Assembly (NCBI GenBank): GCA_030667035.1 | Contig: DAOUWQ010000155.1 | Location: 1-5,164, forward strand | Length of the DNA stretch: 5,164 bases | Reading direction: 5' to 3' | Origin: Candidatus Heimdallarchaeota archaeon | GTDB taxonomy: Archaea; Asgardarchaeota; Heimdallarchaeia; JABLTI01 | In this document: positions 1-5,164 of the stretch, piece after piece | Numbering within the stretch: position 1 is the first letter of the stretch | Layout of the letters: every line of letters starts with the position of its first letter | Translations under genes and position numbers: made by a program | Notes under the pieces: model-generated | Told to the model about the DNA's origin: nothing | What the model saw: only the letters and a program-made list of their open reading frames with translations | Databases searched by the model: none

Positions 1-537
1 AGAAGTTTCTTTTTTCATCCAGCTCCAACTTGATATTGTGAAAAAAATATTTAATCTATTTTCATATTTGATAATCCAAAAAGAAACCTCATCACATAAT
101 TTAGCAAGACTAGAAACTATATCTAATTTTATATCATAATTACTCTCAGAAGCTAGATTTTCTCTATTTGATTTTGAGATGTTTCTTCTAGGTAATCCAG
201 TAACTCTAATGAAAATTGTTGCTCTAAAATTAGGTATGAGTTTCTTCTTTTGAATTAAAAGATCAGATGTAATAAATTCACCATCAAGTGGTAATCTTGA
301 AAAGATTATTTTTGTAATGTAGATAGAAAACACCACAACTAATATTATACCAAATACAGCTCCTAAATAAATGAAAATTTTCGTAAAATCAAACATTAGA
401 TTTGATGACTCTAAACCAAATAAGTCTCTTATGAAATCCATACTAAATAGAAAAATCGTTGAAGCAATAATGAAAATTCCAAGCAAAACTATACTTGTAA
501 TTTTACTTCTTTTTCTAATCGGAATATTTGTACTCAC
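1..537 (-). CDS. Two-helix membrane-anchored protein, 3' end beyond the window (partial)
   Basis: The minus strand is open for 179 codons from a GTG at 537-535 to the left edge, with no stop; the C-terminus lies outside. An in-frame TGA nine bases upstream of the GTG (549-547) leaves GTG as the first usable start, and the next ATG (codon 33) would destroy the first membrane helix. A Shine-Dalgarno GAGGG sits 6 nt upstream. The N-terminus is basic (RKRSK at 8-12), then come a helix at about 13-31, a short loop, a second helix at about 55-76 and basic residues, so both ends should face the cytoplasm. Residues 95-179 are soluble and look alpha/beta, with segments such as RATIFIRVTGLPRR and RLNIFFTISS. 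The pattern faintly recalls the region before the ATPase core in HerA/VirB4-like (DUF87) proteins, but no Walker motif is visible, so that is a guess. I do not recognise the family. The gene is real with good confidence; its function is unknown. Confidence 0.8.
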   Translation of the reverse strand, partial: MSTNIPIRKRSKITSIVLLGIFIIASTIFLFSMDFIRDLFGLESSNLMFDFTKIFIYLGAVFGIILVVVFSIYITKIIFSRLPLDGEFITSDLLIQKKKLIPNFRATIFIRVTGLPRRNISKSNRENLASESNYDIKLDIVSSLAKLCDEVSFWIIKYENRLNIFFTISSWSWMKKETS

Positions 538-543
538 TGGTGA

Positions 544-548
544 CCCTC
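544..548 (-). promoter_or_regulatory. Shine-Dalgarno site deciding a GTG start
   Basis: GAGGG, followed by TCACCA and then GTG at 537-535, gives a 6-nt spacing. It matches the archaeal 16S anti-Shine-Dalgarno and supports the non-ATG start of the leftmost gene. A TATA-like GTTTAAAG (571-578) is about the right distance to start a short leader just ahead of this site. Confidence 0.6.
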
Positions 549-560
549 ATCTTATTTTTG

Positions 561-621
561 ATAGTGAATACTTTAAACACCCCTATTTTTAGGAGAAGCA
601 TTTCAAATAATTTTTCACTAT
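561..621. repeat. Intergenic inverted repeat enclosing a small hairpin
   Basis: The 87-nt gap between the longin-like gene and the leftmost gene holds an 8-base inverted repeat, ATAGTGAA (561-568) and TTCACTAT (614-621), 45 bases apart. Inside it is a small hairpin with CCTA/TAGG arms and a TTTT loop (582-593). No long T-run follows on the minus strand, so it is not a convincing terminator, and readthrough into the next gene is possible. In AT-rich DNA a repeat of this size can arise by chance. A TATA-like GTTTAAAG lies within it at 571-578. Confidence 0.3.
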
Positions 622-624
622 TAA

Positions 625-1773
625 TTAAGCAAAAACATCATATGTGCTTGCTTCTCTGGCAATAAGTGGCCCTAAAGCGTCAATTCGTTTTGAGAAAATG
701 GGATTCATACTTTTAGCAATAACAATAATTATGCTCATTTTTTCACTATTGAATTGAGGGGCAACAGCACTAATTTCACTCTTAGTTACTTCTCTTCGCA
801 TAGCTAATTCAGCTAGTATTGTTGCACTAGTAATGATTTCACCTATTTTTTCATTTACTCTTTCTTCAACTTGTTTTTCGTCTAAATTTTTGAGATCCGA
901 AATTAAATCCTTACAGAATTTATTTGATTCTCCACCAGAAACTTTTCCTTTCAATAAATCCACAATTATTGCATCATCATAAGCTTTAGCCAAATTCTTC
1001 TTTGTTCCAATAATATCTGCTTCTACAATTTGATTTGTCCAAAAAACTTTTCTTAGTTCCTTATGAGGAGAAAAAATTTCTAAACTCGCAATAGCAATTT
1101 CTGTCATAACTTCATCACCTGTTACAACAACTGGTTTTCCGAGTAAAATTGCTAATATGGCTTTATCCAAATCCTTTTTTACAATTTTATTTAAGAATTG
1201 CATACTTCCTTTTGTTTTAGATTTCGAAATAGTAATCTTTCTTGCTGCGTAAAATTCTTCAATTTCAATTTTAAAAGATTTAATATCAAGAAGTGAATCA
1301 ATTTTTTGTCTAACAACATTTGGAAGTGATTTACCAAAAACGTATTTGTCTCTAATTAGATGGCTGATTCTCTTGCATTGTGTAGAAAGTAATGGCGCAA
1401 TTCTGTACATTTGGAGTTGTTCTTTTGTATCCATAAGTACTATTAATGAGCACGATCTTTGTCCACCTCTTAGTTTAGGGGCTGGAATTGTAAAGAGATA
1501 TGAGAAAGCTATTTTATTCATTTTATTAAAAGGTATTATTGATTCCCCACATAATTCTTGCTTATCATCTGCATGTAACGATAGAGATCCAATCATTACT
1601 TTCACTGCAACTTCGCTTGCGGTTCTATCTTCAAGGTTTTTTTGATATGCACTTACAGGCCCAATAGTATCATCAAAAGTTGCAAAACAAATTGATATTT
1701 GGTTTTCTTCTTGCAATCTTTTGGTTTTATTTTCATCATATTTAACTTGATATGAATTAAGACTCACCATCAT
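625..1773 (-). CDS. Longin/DENN-like protein, possibly a small-GTPase regulator
   Basis: The protein has about 382 residues from ATG 1773; ATG 1770 is equally possible and has better spacing (5 nt) from GGAAG at 1780-1776. A longer frame from TTG 1794 would overlap the upstream gene more and lacks a good ribosome site. Residues 26-145 look like a longin or uDENN domain: a strand ISICFATFDDTIGPV, then GESIIPF near 77-83, YLFTIP near 92-97, an ARGG-like segment LRGGQRSCSLIVLMD near 101-115, then helices. Residues 200-285 resemble a cDENN domain: AILLGKPVVVTGD (207-220), LEIFSPHKEL, VFWTN, ADIIGT, then IIVDLLKGKVSGG. The C-terminal 95 residues are mostly helical, and there is no signal peptide or membrane helix. 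In eukaryotes longin-DENN proteins (FLCN, FNIP, C9orf72, SMCR8) regulate Rab, Arf and Rag GTPases. The assignment is by pattern only and needs a profile or structure search. The start overlaps the zinc-protein gene by 17 nt, implying translational coupling. Confidence 0.6.
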   Translation of the reverse strand: MMVSLNSYQVKYDENKTKRLQEENQISICFATFDDTIGPVSAYQKNLEDRTASEVAVKVMIGSLSLHADDKQELCGESIIPFNKMNKIAFSYLFTIPAPKLRGGQRSCSLIVLMDTKEQLQMYRIAPLLSTQCKRISHLIRDKYVFGKSLPNVVRQKIDSLLDIKSFKIEIEEFYAARKITISKSKTKGSMQFLNKIVKKDLDKAILAILLGKPVVVTGDEVMTEIAIASLEIFSPHKELRKVFWTNQIVEADIIGTKKNLAKAYDDAIIVDLLKGKVSGGESNKFCKDLISDLKNLDEKQVEERVNEKIGEIITSATILAELAMRREVTKSEISAVAPQFNSEKMSIIIVIAKSMNPIFSKRIDALGPLIAREASTYDVFA

Positions 1774-1999
1774 CACTTCCGTTATTATAACCAAATAAAC
1801 AAATCAATGATGTTAAGATTCGGTTAGATTCATGTTTACCTTTGTAGATTTGACAATATTTACACTTGAAACAATTACTAGCTCTAAGTTCTTTTCTAGT
1901 AGAAGGACATAAAATTTCTACAGCTCTTTCTTTGCCGATTGTAGGGAATTTCTTTTTAATGTCTTCTTTTTCTCTAAGAGATTTAGTTTTATTAAACAC
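1757..1999 (-). CDS. Small cysteine-rich, putative zinc-binding protein
   Basis: The protein has 80 residues from a GTG start at 1999-1997. No ATG is available, an in-frame TAA lies 27 nt upstream, and the nearest purine-rich site (AGGA, 11 nt away) is poorly spaced, so a leaderless transcript is possible. The N-terminal 29 residues are lysine-rich and probably helical. They are followed by five cysteines at 31, 43, 46, 49 and 67: CP, then SNCFKCKYC, then C in LTSLICLFG. This CP-x10-CxxCxxC spacing suggests one bound metal, most likely zinc, though other archaeal small cysteine proteins bind Fe-S. No enzyme motif is visible and I do not recognise a named family. The tail (NNGSDDGES) is acidic and overlaps the start of the longin-like gene by 17 nt, so the two are likely co-translated and may act together. 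The organised cysteines and the overlap support a real gene. Confidence 0.65.
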   Translation of the reverse strand: MFNKTKSLREKEDIKKKFPTIGKERAVEILCPSTRKELRASNCFKCKYCQIYKGKHESNRILTSLICLFGYNNGSDDGES

Positions 2000-2015
2000 G
2001 CCTGCTATAATCCTG

Positions 2016-2043
2016 ATAAATATTGATTATCAACAAATAATCA
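2016..2043 (-). promoter_or_regulatory. Candidate promoter/operator of the zinc protein and longin-like gene pair
   Basis: An inverted repeat, TGATTAT and ATAATCA with a 6-nt spacer (2024-2043), overlaps a second near-palindrome TTGAT-T-ATCAA (2023-2033). Immediately downstream on the minus strand is an A/T-only AATATTTAT (2024-2016), about 20 bases from the GTG start at 1999. The arrangement fits a TATA-like element with a dimeric regulator site upstream of it, but AT-rich DNA makes such repeats common. Confidence 0.3.
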
Positions 2044-2054
2044 GAAATGAAATT

Positions 2055-2080
2055 TAAAAACCCTAATATTTTTGAAAAAA
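2055..2080 (-). terminator. Probable T-run terminator after the 426-residue membrane protein
   Basis: Downstream of the stop codon at 2099-2097 the minus strand reads through TTTTTT (2080-2075) and then GGGTTTTTA (2063-2055). Successive T-runs are the usual archaeal intrinsic terminator. The same GGGTTTTTA 9-mer follows the RPA gene. There is only a weak A/T stem here. Confidence 0.45.
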
Positions 2081-2096
2081 TGAAGAACAAGACATT

Positions 2097-3377
2097 TTAG
2101 GAAATACAATCAATTAATTTTATGAATTTTCTATTAAAGTTAGGATCTGCGAAATAAAGTACTGATATCACACCCCATCCTGTAGTTTTCGCAAATTTTT
2201 TGACGATTTTCGAATTTTCTTTAGTATTAGTGATTACTATTACTTTCCCTTCATCATTCATTTTTAATGTAGCAGCAGCTATTATTGCTTTCAACTCATC
2301 TTTCTTTTCTTGTGCTATAGAATTCTTTTCCGTTTTAGCATTAGATGCAAGATATGCATCACTTATCCAGATACATCCAATAATTTTAGGTTTGGCTATT
2401 TCAAAATCAAATTCCCAAACTTTTTTTGCTAAACCAAATTCTTTCCAATTAATGAATTCAAATTTGCGTCCAATAAATCGAAATCTAATTTTCCTGATAA
2501 TTCTTCTAATTGTCTCTTTAATAATAAATTTCTCAATATCTAACCTCGAAGAATAGACAACAAACGGTCCAGAGGGATGTTGTATTATTTGCTTGTAAAG
2601 CATTCCCGAATTAATTAAACTCTCAATATCTGTTAAAGATATTTTAGCCTCGTCTAATGCATATCTATCAAAACCAACTCGATCACGATCAATTGATTTT
2701 TCATATAACCACTTGTCATTTACGATATTTTGATAAAATGCAAATTGATAATCATTAATTCCTGTTTTTTGTTTTGTATCCTCGTTGATTTCTATTGTAT
2801 TAACTGTGTTATTGGTTTCTGGTTCAATAGGTGTTTCATTGCTTTTCTCAAGTAAAGGAAAATGGCTGGGTGTAAAATCATATTCTTCATCTTTTTCATT
2901 ATTATCTGGTAAAATATTGACATCTAGTTGTTCTTGGGAATTTAATGATGTAAATACTGAATCAATCACATCTTCAATAGGACTAAGATCATTATTTAAA
3001 AATGTTTGATCTTCTGAGTCATCTTCTTCATTTAATAATACAGATTCTGAATCGGATGTTTCTAGCTCTTGAAGATCACTATCAAATTCAAAAAGCGGTT
3101 CTTGATTACTATCAATACCACTTGTAGAATTTAATTTGTTTCTATTATTGAACCAACCATATATTATTACCAGTACCTCAACTAATAAGAAAAAAGTTAA
3201 TACTAGATAATTATTTGATAAATAATCGATTGGAAAAGCAACAAGATAGAATATATCTTCTAAATATCCTGAACTAAGTAATAAGAAAAATATTAAGGAA
3301 ATTAGCATAAAAATATTCAAAATTGACATACCTATTAATAGAAATTTCTTTGAATTTTTATTTCTAAAATTGAACAT
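2097..3377 (-). CDS. Membrane-anchored protein with winged-helix-like and possible degenerate Mrr-like nuclease domains
   Basis: The protein has 426 residues from ATG 3377, with GAGG 8 nt upstream. The N-terminus is basic (RNKNSKK), followed by a membrane helix at about 12-35, a loop and a second helix at about 56-73, then NNRNK; this predicts a hairpin with both ends in the cytoplasm. Residues 85-205 form a low-complexity, strongly acidic linker (many D, E, S, N) that is likely disordered. Residues 208-285 look like a winged helix: helices ending in LTDIESLINSGMLYKQ, then a wing-like GPFVVYSSRLDIEKF. Residues 300-426 are alpha/beta: WEFDFEIAKPKIIGCIWIS, a helix around ELKAIIAAATLKM, then GKVIVITNT and GVISVLYF. 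This order resembles the Mrr-type PD-(D/E)XK fold, but the expected E-x-K after the core strand reads W-I-S, so if related it is probably inactive. No signal peptidase site is seen. The gene follows a terminator and has its own promoter-like element. Function is unknown; DNA binding at the membrane is inference. Confidence 0.75.
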   Translation of the reverse strand: MFNFRNKNSKKFLLIGMSILNIFMLISLIFFLLLSSGYLEDIFYLVAFPIDYLSNNYLVLTFFLLVEVLVIIYGWFNNRNKLNSTSGIDSNQEPLFEFDSDLQELETSDSESVLLNEEDDSEDQTFLNNDLSPIEDVIDSVFTSLNSQEQLDVNILPDNNEKDEEYDFTPSHFPLLEKSNETPIEPETNNTVNTIEINEDTKQKTGINDYQFAFYQNIVNDKWLYEKSIDRDRVGFDRYALDEAKISLTDIESLINSGMLYKQIIQHPSGPFVVYSSRLDIEKFIIKETIRRIIRKIRFRFIGRKFEFINWKEFGLAKKVWEFDFEIAKPKIIGCIWISDAYLASNAKTEKNSIAQEKKDELKAIIAAATLKMNDEGKVIVITNTKENSKIVKKFAKTTGWGVISVLYFADPNFNRKFIKLIDCIS

Positions 3378-3385
3378 TCTTATTT

Positions 3386-3389
3386 CCTC
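3386..3389 (-). promoter_or_regulatory. Shine-Dalgarno site of the 426-residue membrane protein
   Basis: GAGG, then AAATAAGA (8 nt), then ATG at 3377-3375. The spacing is acceptable and it fixes this ATG as the start. No other in-frame ATG lies close by upstream. Confidence 0.55.
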
Positions 3390-3407
3390 TTCTTATATAT
3401 ATAAGAA
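3390..3407 (-). promoter_or_regulatory. Perfect 18-bp palindrome containing a TATA-like box
   Basis: TTCTTATATATATAAGAA reads identically on both strands. It contains a TATATATA core about 22 bases upstream of the ATG at 3377. As a TATA box it would place transcription start almost at the ATG, giving a very short leader, which fits poorly with the Shine-Dalgarno site at 3386-3389. It may instead be a regulator-binding site or serve both purposes. Confidence 0.45.
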
Positions 3408-3424
3408 AAATTCGAATTAAAGAA

Positions 3425-3446
3425 TAAAAACCCCTTTAAAAAAGGG
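3425..3446 (-). terminator. Hairpin plus T-run terminator of the RPA gene
   Basis: Twelve bases after the RPA stop codon the minus strand forms CCCTTT, a TTT loop and AAAGGG (3446-3432), followed by GTTTTTA. The 6-bp stem followed by T5 looks like an intrinsic terminator. The T6 inside the hairpin plus the T5 after it also fits the archaeal T-run signal. It separates RPA from the gene downstream. Confidence 0.6.
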
Positions 3447-3458
3447 AAGAGTTGAGAA

Positions 3459-5164
3459 TTAAGCCTTCAATGAACTTTTGGCTAATTCAATCTCTTTTTT
3501 AGGATCAATATCAAAGAACGTTGATGCGATTAAATCCATGCCATCATCAAATTTATTCTTTCTTGGTTTTCCGCGGACTATTATTTCTCTACCTTTAATT
3601 CTTTGTTCAAATTTAACAATCAGCGTTTGAATACCAATTTGTTCTATTTCATCAATTACATTTTTAACATTTACATCCAGTAGTTTTTCTGCTAAATCTC
3701 TGAAAAATGTCACCCGGACACAACCTGTTCCATCATCTAATGCAATAGAAACGAATAAAGTGTGCTGGGGCTCAATATTACCGTGCTCGGCACAATTCCA
3801 GTTACCATCATCCACTTCAGTTACTTTCTTTCTACATTCTGGGCATGAGTTATAATACATTTTTCCTTCATATACTTTTAAAATAGTACCTCTTATTTCA
3901 GAGAAGTCTCCCTCTTCTAAATTTATCATATCAACTCTTTTAGCAGAAGCGGCATTATTTGTCATTTCTGAATGTTTTATTTTAGAGGGGTCTAATGATT
4001 CAATTTCTTTGACCTTTCTTACAGTAGAGAGTGAACCAAGATGAATTTCCACACCTTGACTTCCTTCTTTGGTGTACCCATGTAAGATTTCTATAGGAGA
4101 CATTTCTTCAATGTTTTCAAGTTCAATGGCCTTTTCATCCCATGCAACCAAGCGTGTGGATCCCGAATTATCACTAATTCCAATATTGAGTACTTTTCCC
4201 TCATTTCCGTCATGCTTTGCAAAAGTTCTAATTTCTTGTACACGCATTACAAGTGCTCTAACATTAACATCTCTTTCACGAGGTTCAAGGGAAGAAATTT
4301 CCTTAAAATCAAGTTCAAGTTCAGGTAATGCATCTTTCAAATATTCAGGATTAATTTCAATAGTAGTGCTTCTTCCAACGTGGACTTCTGGGTCACCCCT
4401 TAAACCAATTTTCACATATGCACCTTCAACTCGAATTGCATCACCAATATCAACTTTTTTGATATAATCTGTCATACTATTCCAAAGAGTTATGCGCCCC
4501 GGTCCTGAATTGTCCTTAACTAAAAGAGATCCTACCATACTATTTGTTCCATCACTTCGACTAAATTCACGAATGTTGCTTATACCTGTAATTCGAGCAA
4601 TTATTGAAATGTTCTTCATTGCTTCATCTAAATCAGACAAACGTACTTCTTTGCTAGCTCCTCTATCACTTTTGCCAGGAGTGCTTAAAGTTGAATCACT
4701 CTCAAGAATCTCTTTAGGAACTTCGATTGATTTCTTTGAATTTTTTTGTAGAGAACCATTTTTACCCAAATGAATTTCAACATTATTATTCAAACCCTGT
4801 CTAGTATATCCACCTTGTATCTCAAGTACATCTCCAACTTTGAAGTTTTCAGTTGAATCGGCAGATGTATCCCATAATGTAATTTTAATTTTACTAGTTT
4901 CATCAGCTATTTCAATTGAAGCCACTTTTCCCTCAGAACCATCTTTTTTAGTAAAAGTACTTGCGGGCCTTATTGCGGTAATTTTACCTATTAATTCAAT
5001 ATCAGTTTGCCCTAAACTCAATGAGGAAATTTTTTGGGAATCTAACAGAGAATCTGGAAATTCTTCCTTTTTAATATCCTTTGGATCAACATCAATCTCC
5101 GATCTATAATTCAAACTTAATTCTTTAATTCCATCAAATTTACTCTCTTTAACAAAAGAACCGG
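3459..5164 (-). CDS. Replication protein A-like ssDNA-binding protein with multiple OB folds and a zinc finger (5' partial)
   Basis: This is the archaeal RPA large subunit, which coats single-stranded DNA in replication, repair and recombination. The frame is open from the stop at 3459 to the right edge: 567 codons, N-terminus outside. A TTG at 5114 can be read as a start but is internal, because the 16 codons before it (GSFVK...IKELS) are also coding. They align with the end of the second OB fold (GAYVK... then PEVHVGRSTTIEINP against KELSLNYRSEIDVDP), so another OB fold precedes. Numbering from the first full codon, OB folds lie at about 44-139, 174-271 and 286-382, each with a conserved DG...V...D...ITLW core. 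The last domain, about 412-534, is an OB fold with an inserted zinc finger C440-x2-C443-x13-C457-x2-H460 (CPEC...CAEH), a C3H type. The acidic spacer between the first two full folds is Ser/Lys-rich. At least five OB folds in one chain fits the long euryarchaeal RPAs rather than short crenarchaeal SSBs. A terminator follows. Confidence 0.92.
   Translation of the reverse strand, partial: GSFVKESKFDGIKELSLNYRSEIDVDPKDIKKEEFPDSLLDSQKISSLSLGQTDIELIGKITAIRPASTFTKKDGSEGKVASIEIADETSKIKITLWDTSADSTENFKVGDVLEIQGGYTRQGLNNNVEIHLGKNGSLQKNSKKSIEVPKEILESDSTLSTPGKSDRGASKEVRLSDLDEAMKNISIIARITGISNIREFSRSDGTNSMVGSLLVKDNSGPGRITLWNSMTDYIKKVDIGDAIRVEGAYVKIGLRGDPEVHVGRSTTIEINPEYLKDALPELELDFKEISSLEPRERDVNVRALVMRVQEIRTFAKHDGNEGKVLNIGISDNSGSTRLVAWDEKAIELENIEEMSPIEILHGYTKEGSQGVEIHLGSLSTVRKVKEIESLDPSKIKHSEMTNNAASAKRVDMINLEEGDFSEIRGTILKVYEGKMYYNSCPECRKKVTEVDDGNWNCAEHGNIEPQHTLFVSIALDDGTGCVRVTFFRDLAEKLLDVNVKNVIDEIEQIGIQTLIVKFEQRIKGREIIVRGKPRKNKFDDGMDLIASTFFDIDPKKEIELAKSSLKA

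Noticed and set aside
371..592. Plus-strand frame of 73 codons with an apparent membrane helix
   Set aside because: It lies opposite the minus-strand gene at 1-537, whose frame is longer, has a Shine-Dalgarno site and two well-formed membrane helices. The plus-strand hydrophobic stretch mirrors the AT-rich helix codons.
1346..1645. Plus-strand frame of 99 codons
   Set aside because: It is fully inside the longin-like gene on the other strand, has no ribosome site and shows no recognisable domain.
625..1794. A longer longin-like protein starting at TTG 1794
   Set aside because: It adds seven residues with no ribosome site and a 38-nt overlap; ATG at 1773 or 1770 is closer to GGAAG and gives a normal short overlap.
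1757..1794. The zinc protein and longin-like protein as one frameshifted gene
   Set aside because: Each has its own plausible start or stop and self-contained domain content. The short out-of-frame overlap is typical of translational coupling, and no slippery sequence was seen.
1866..2057. Plus-strand frame of 63 codons
   Set aside because: It is antisense to the cysteine-rich gene, and its tail runs over the inverted repeats and terminator region.
2200..3009. Two plus-strand frames (2200-2556 and 2785-3009)
   Set aside because: Both are antisense to the 426-residue membrane protein; their composition reflects the complement of charged and acidic codons.
3432..3446. Hairpin as part of a repeat array or mobile-element end
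   Set aside because: It is a single short stem beside a T-run just after a stop codon; no matching copy or target-site duplication was found in the window.
4069..5109. Three plus-strand frames opposite RPA
   Set aside because: RPA is clearly coding on the minus strand with conserved domains; these frames are serine/isoleucine-rich complements of it.

Overview
The window reads as a piece of a low-GC (about 30 percent by eye) archaeal chromosome. The main reasons are a multi-OB-fold replication protein A with a CCCH zinc finger, TATA-like boxes at plausible distances from start codons, and T-run terminators. A longin/DENN-like protein and the low GC make an Asgard archaeon a reasonable guess, but no rRNA or other phylogenetic marker is present, so that placement is inference.

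All five genes I accept lie on the minus strand, so they are transcribed from right to left; the plus-strand reading frames look like shadows. In order of transcription: (1) 5164-3459, the large RPA-type single-stranded-DNA-binding protein, cut by the right edge. It shows three tandem OB folds, a zinc-containing C-terminal OB fold and the tail of one more OB fold at the edge. A hairpin/T-run terminator follows. (2) 3377-2097, a 426-residue protein with an N-terminal two-helix membrane hairpin, a long acidic linker, a winged-helix-like segment and an alpha/beta domain that may be a degenerate Mrr-like nuclease fold. It has its own TATA-like palindrome and Shine-Dalgarno sequence and is followed by T-runs. 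(3) 1999-1757, an 80-residue cysteine-rich, probably zinc-binding protein. (4) 1773-625, a protein of about 382 residues whose start overlaps gene 3 by 17 nt. It looks like a longin (uDENN-like) domain followed by a cDENN-like domain. (5) 537 to beyond position 1, a protein cut by the left edge that has no ATG start. It begins at GTG behind a good Shine-Dalgarno sequence and encodes two membrane helices followed by a cytoplasmic region.

How they might work together: RPA coats ssDNA in replication and repair. Genes 2 and 5 share a two-helix membrane-anchor layout with cytoplasmic C-termini. Genes 3 and 4 form a translationally coupled pair. Terminators after genes 1 and 2 suggest at least three transcripts (RPA; gene 2; genes 3-4, perhaps with gene 5), so a single functional system is not shown. 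The clearest novelties are the longin/DENN-like protein with its zinc partner and the membrane-anchored winged-helix/nuclease-like protein next to RPA. No tRNA, rRNA, CRISPR array, insertion sequence or long repeat was seen, and no gene-free stretch exceeds 100 bases.
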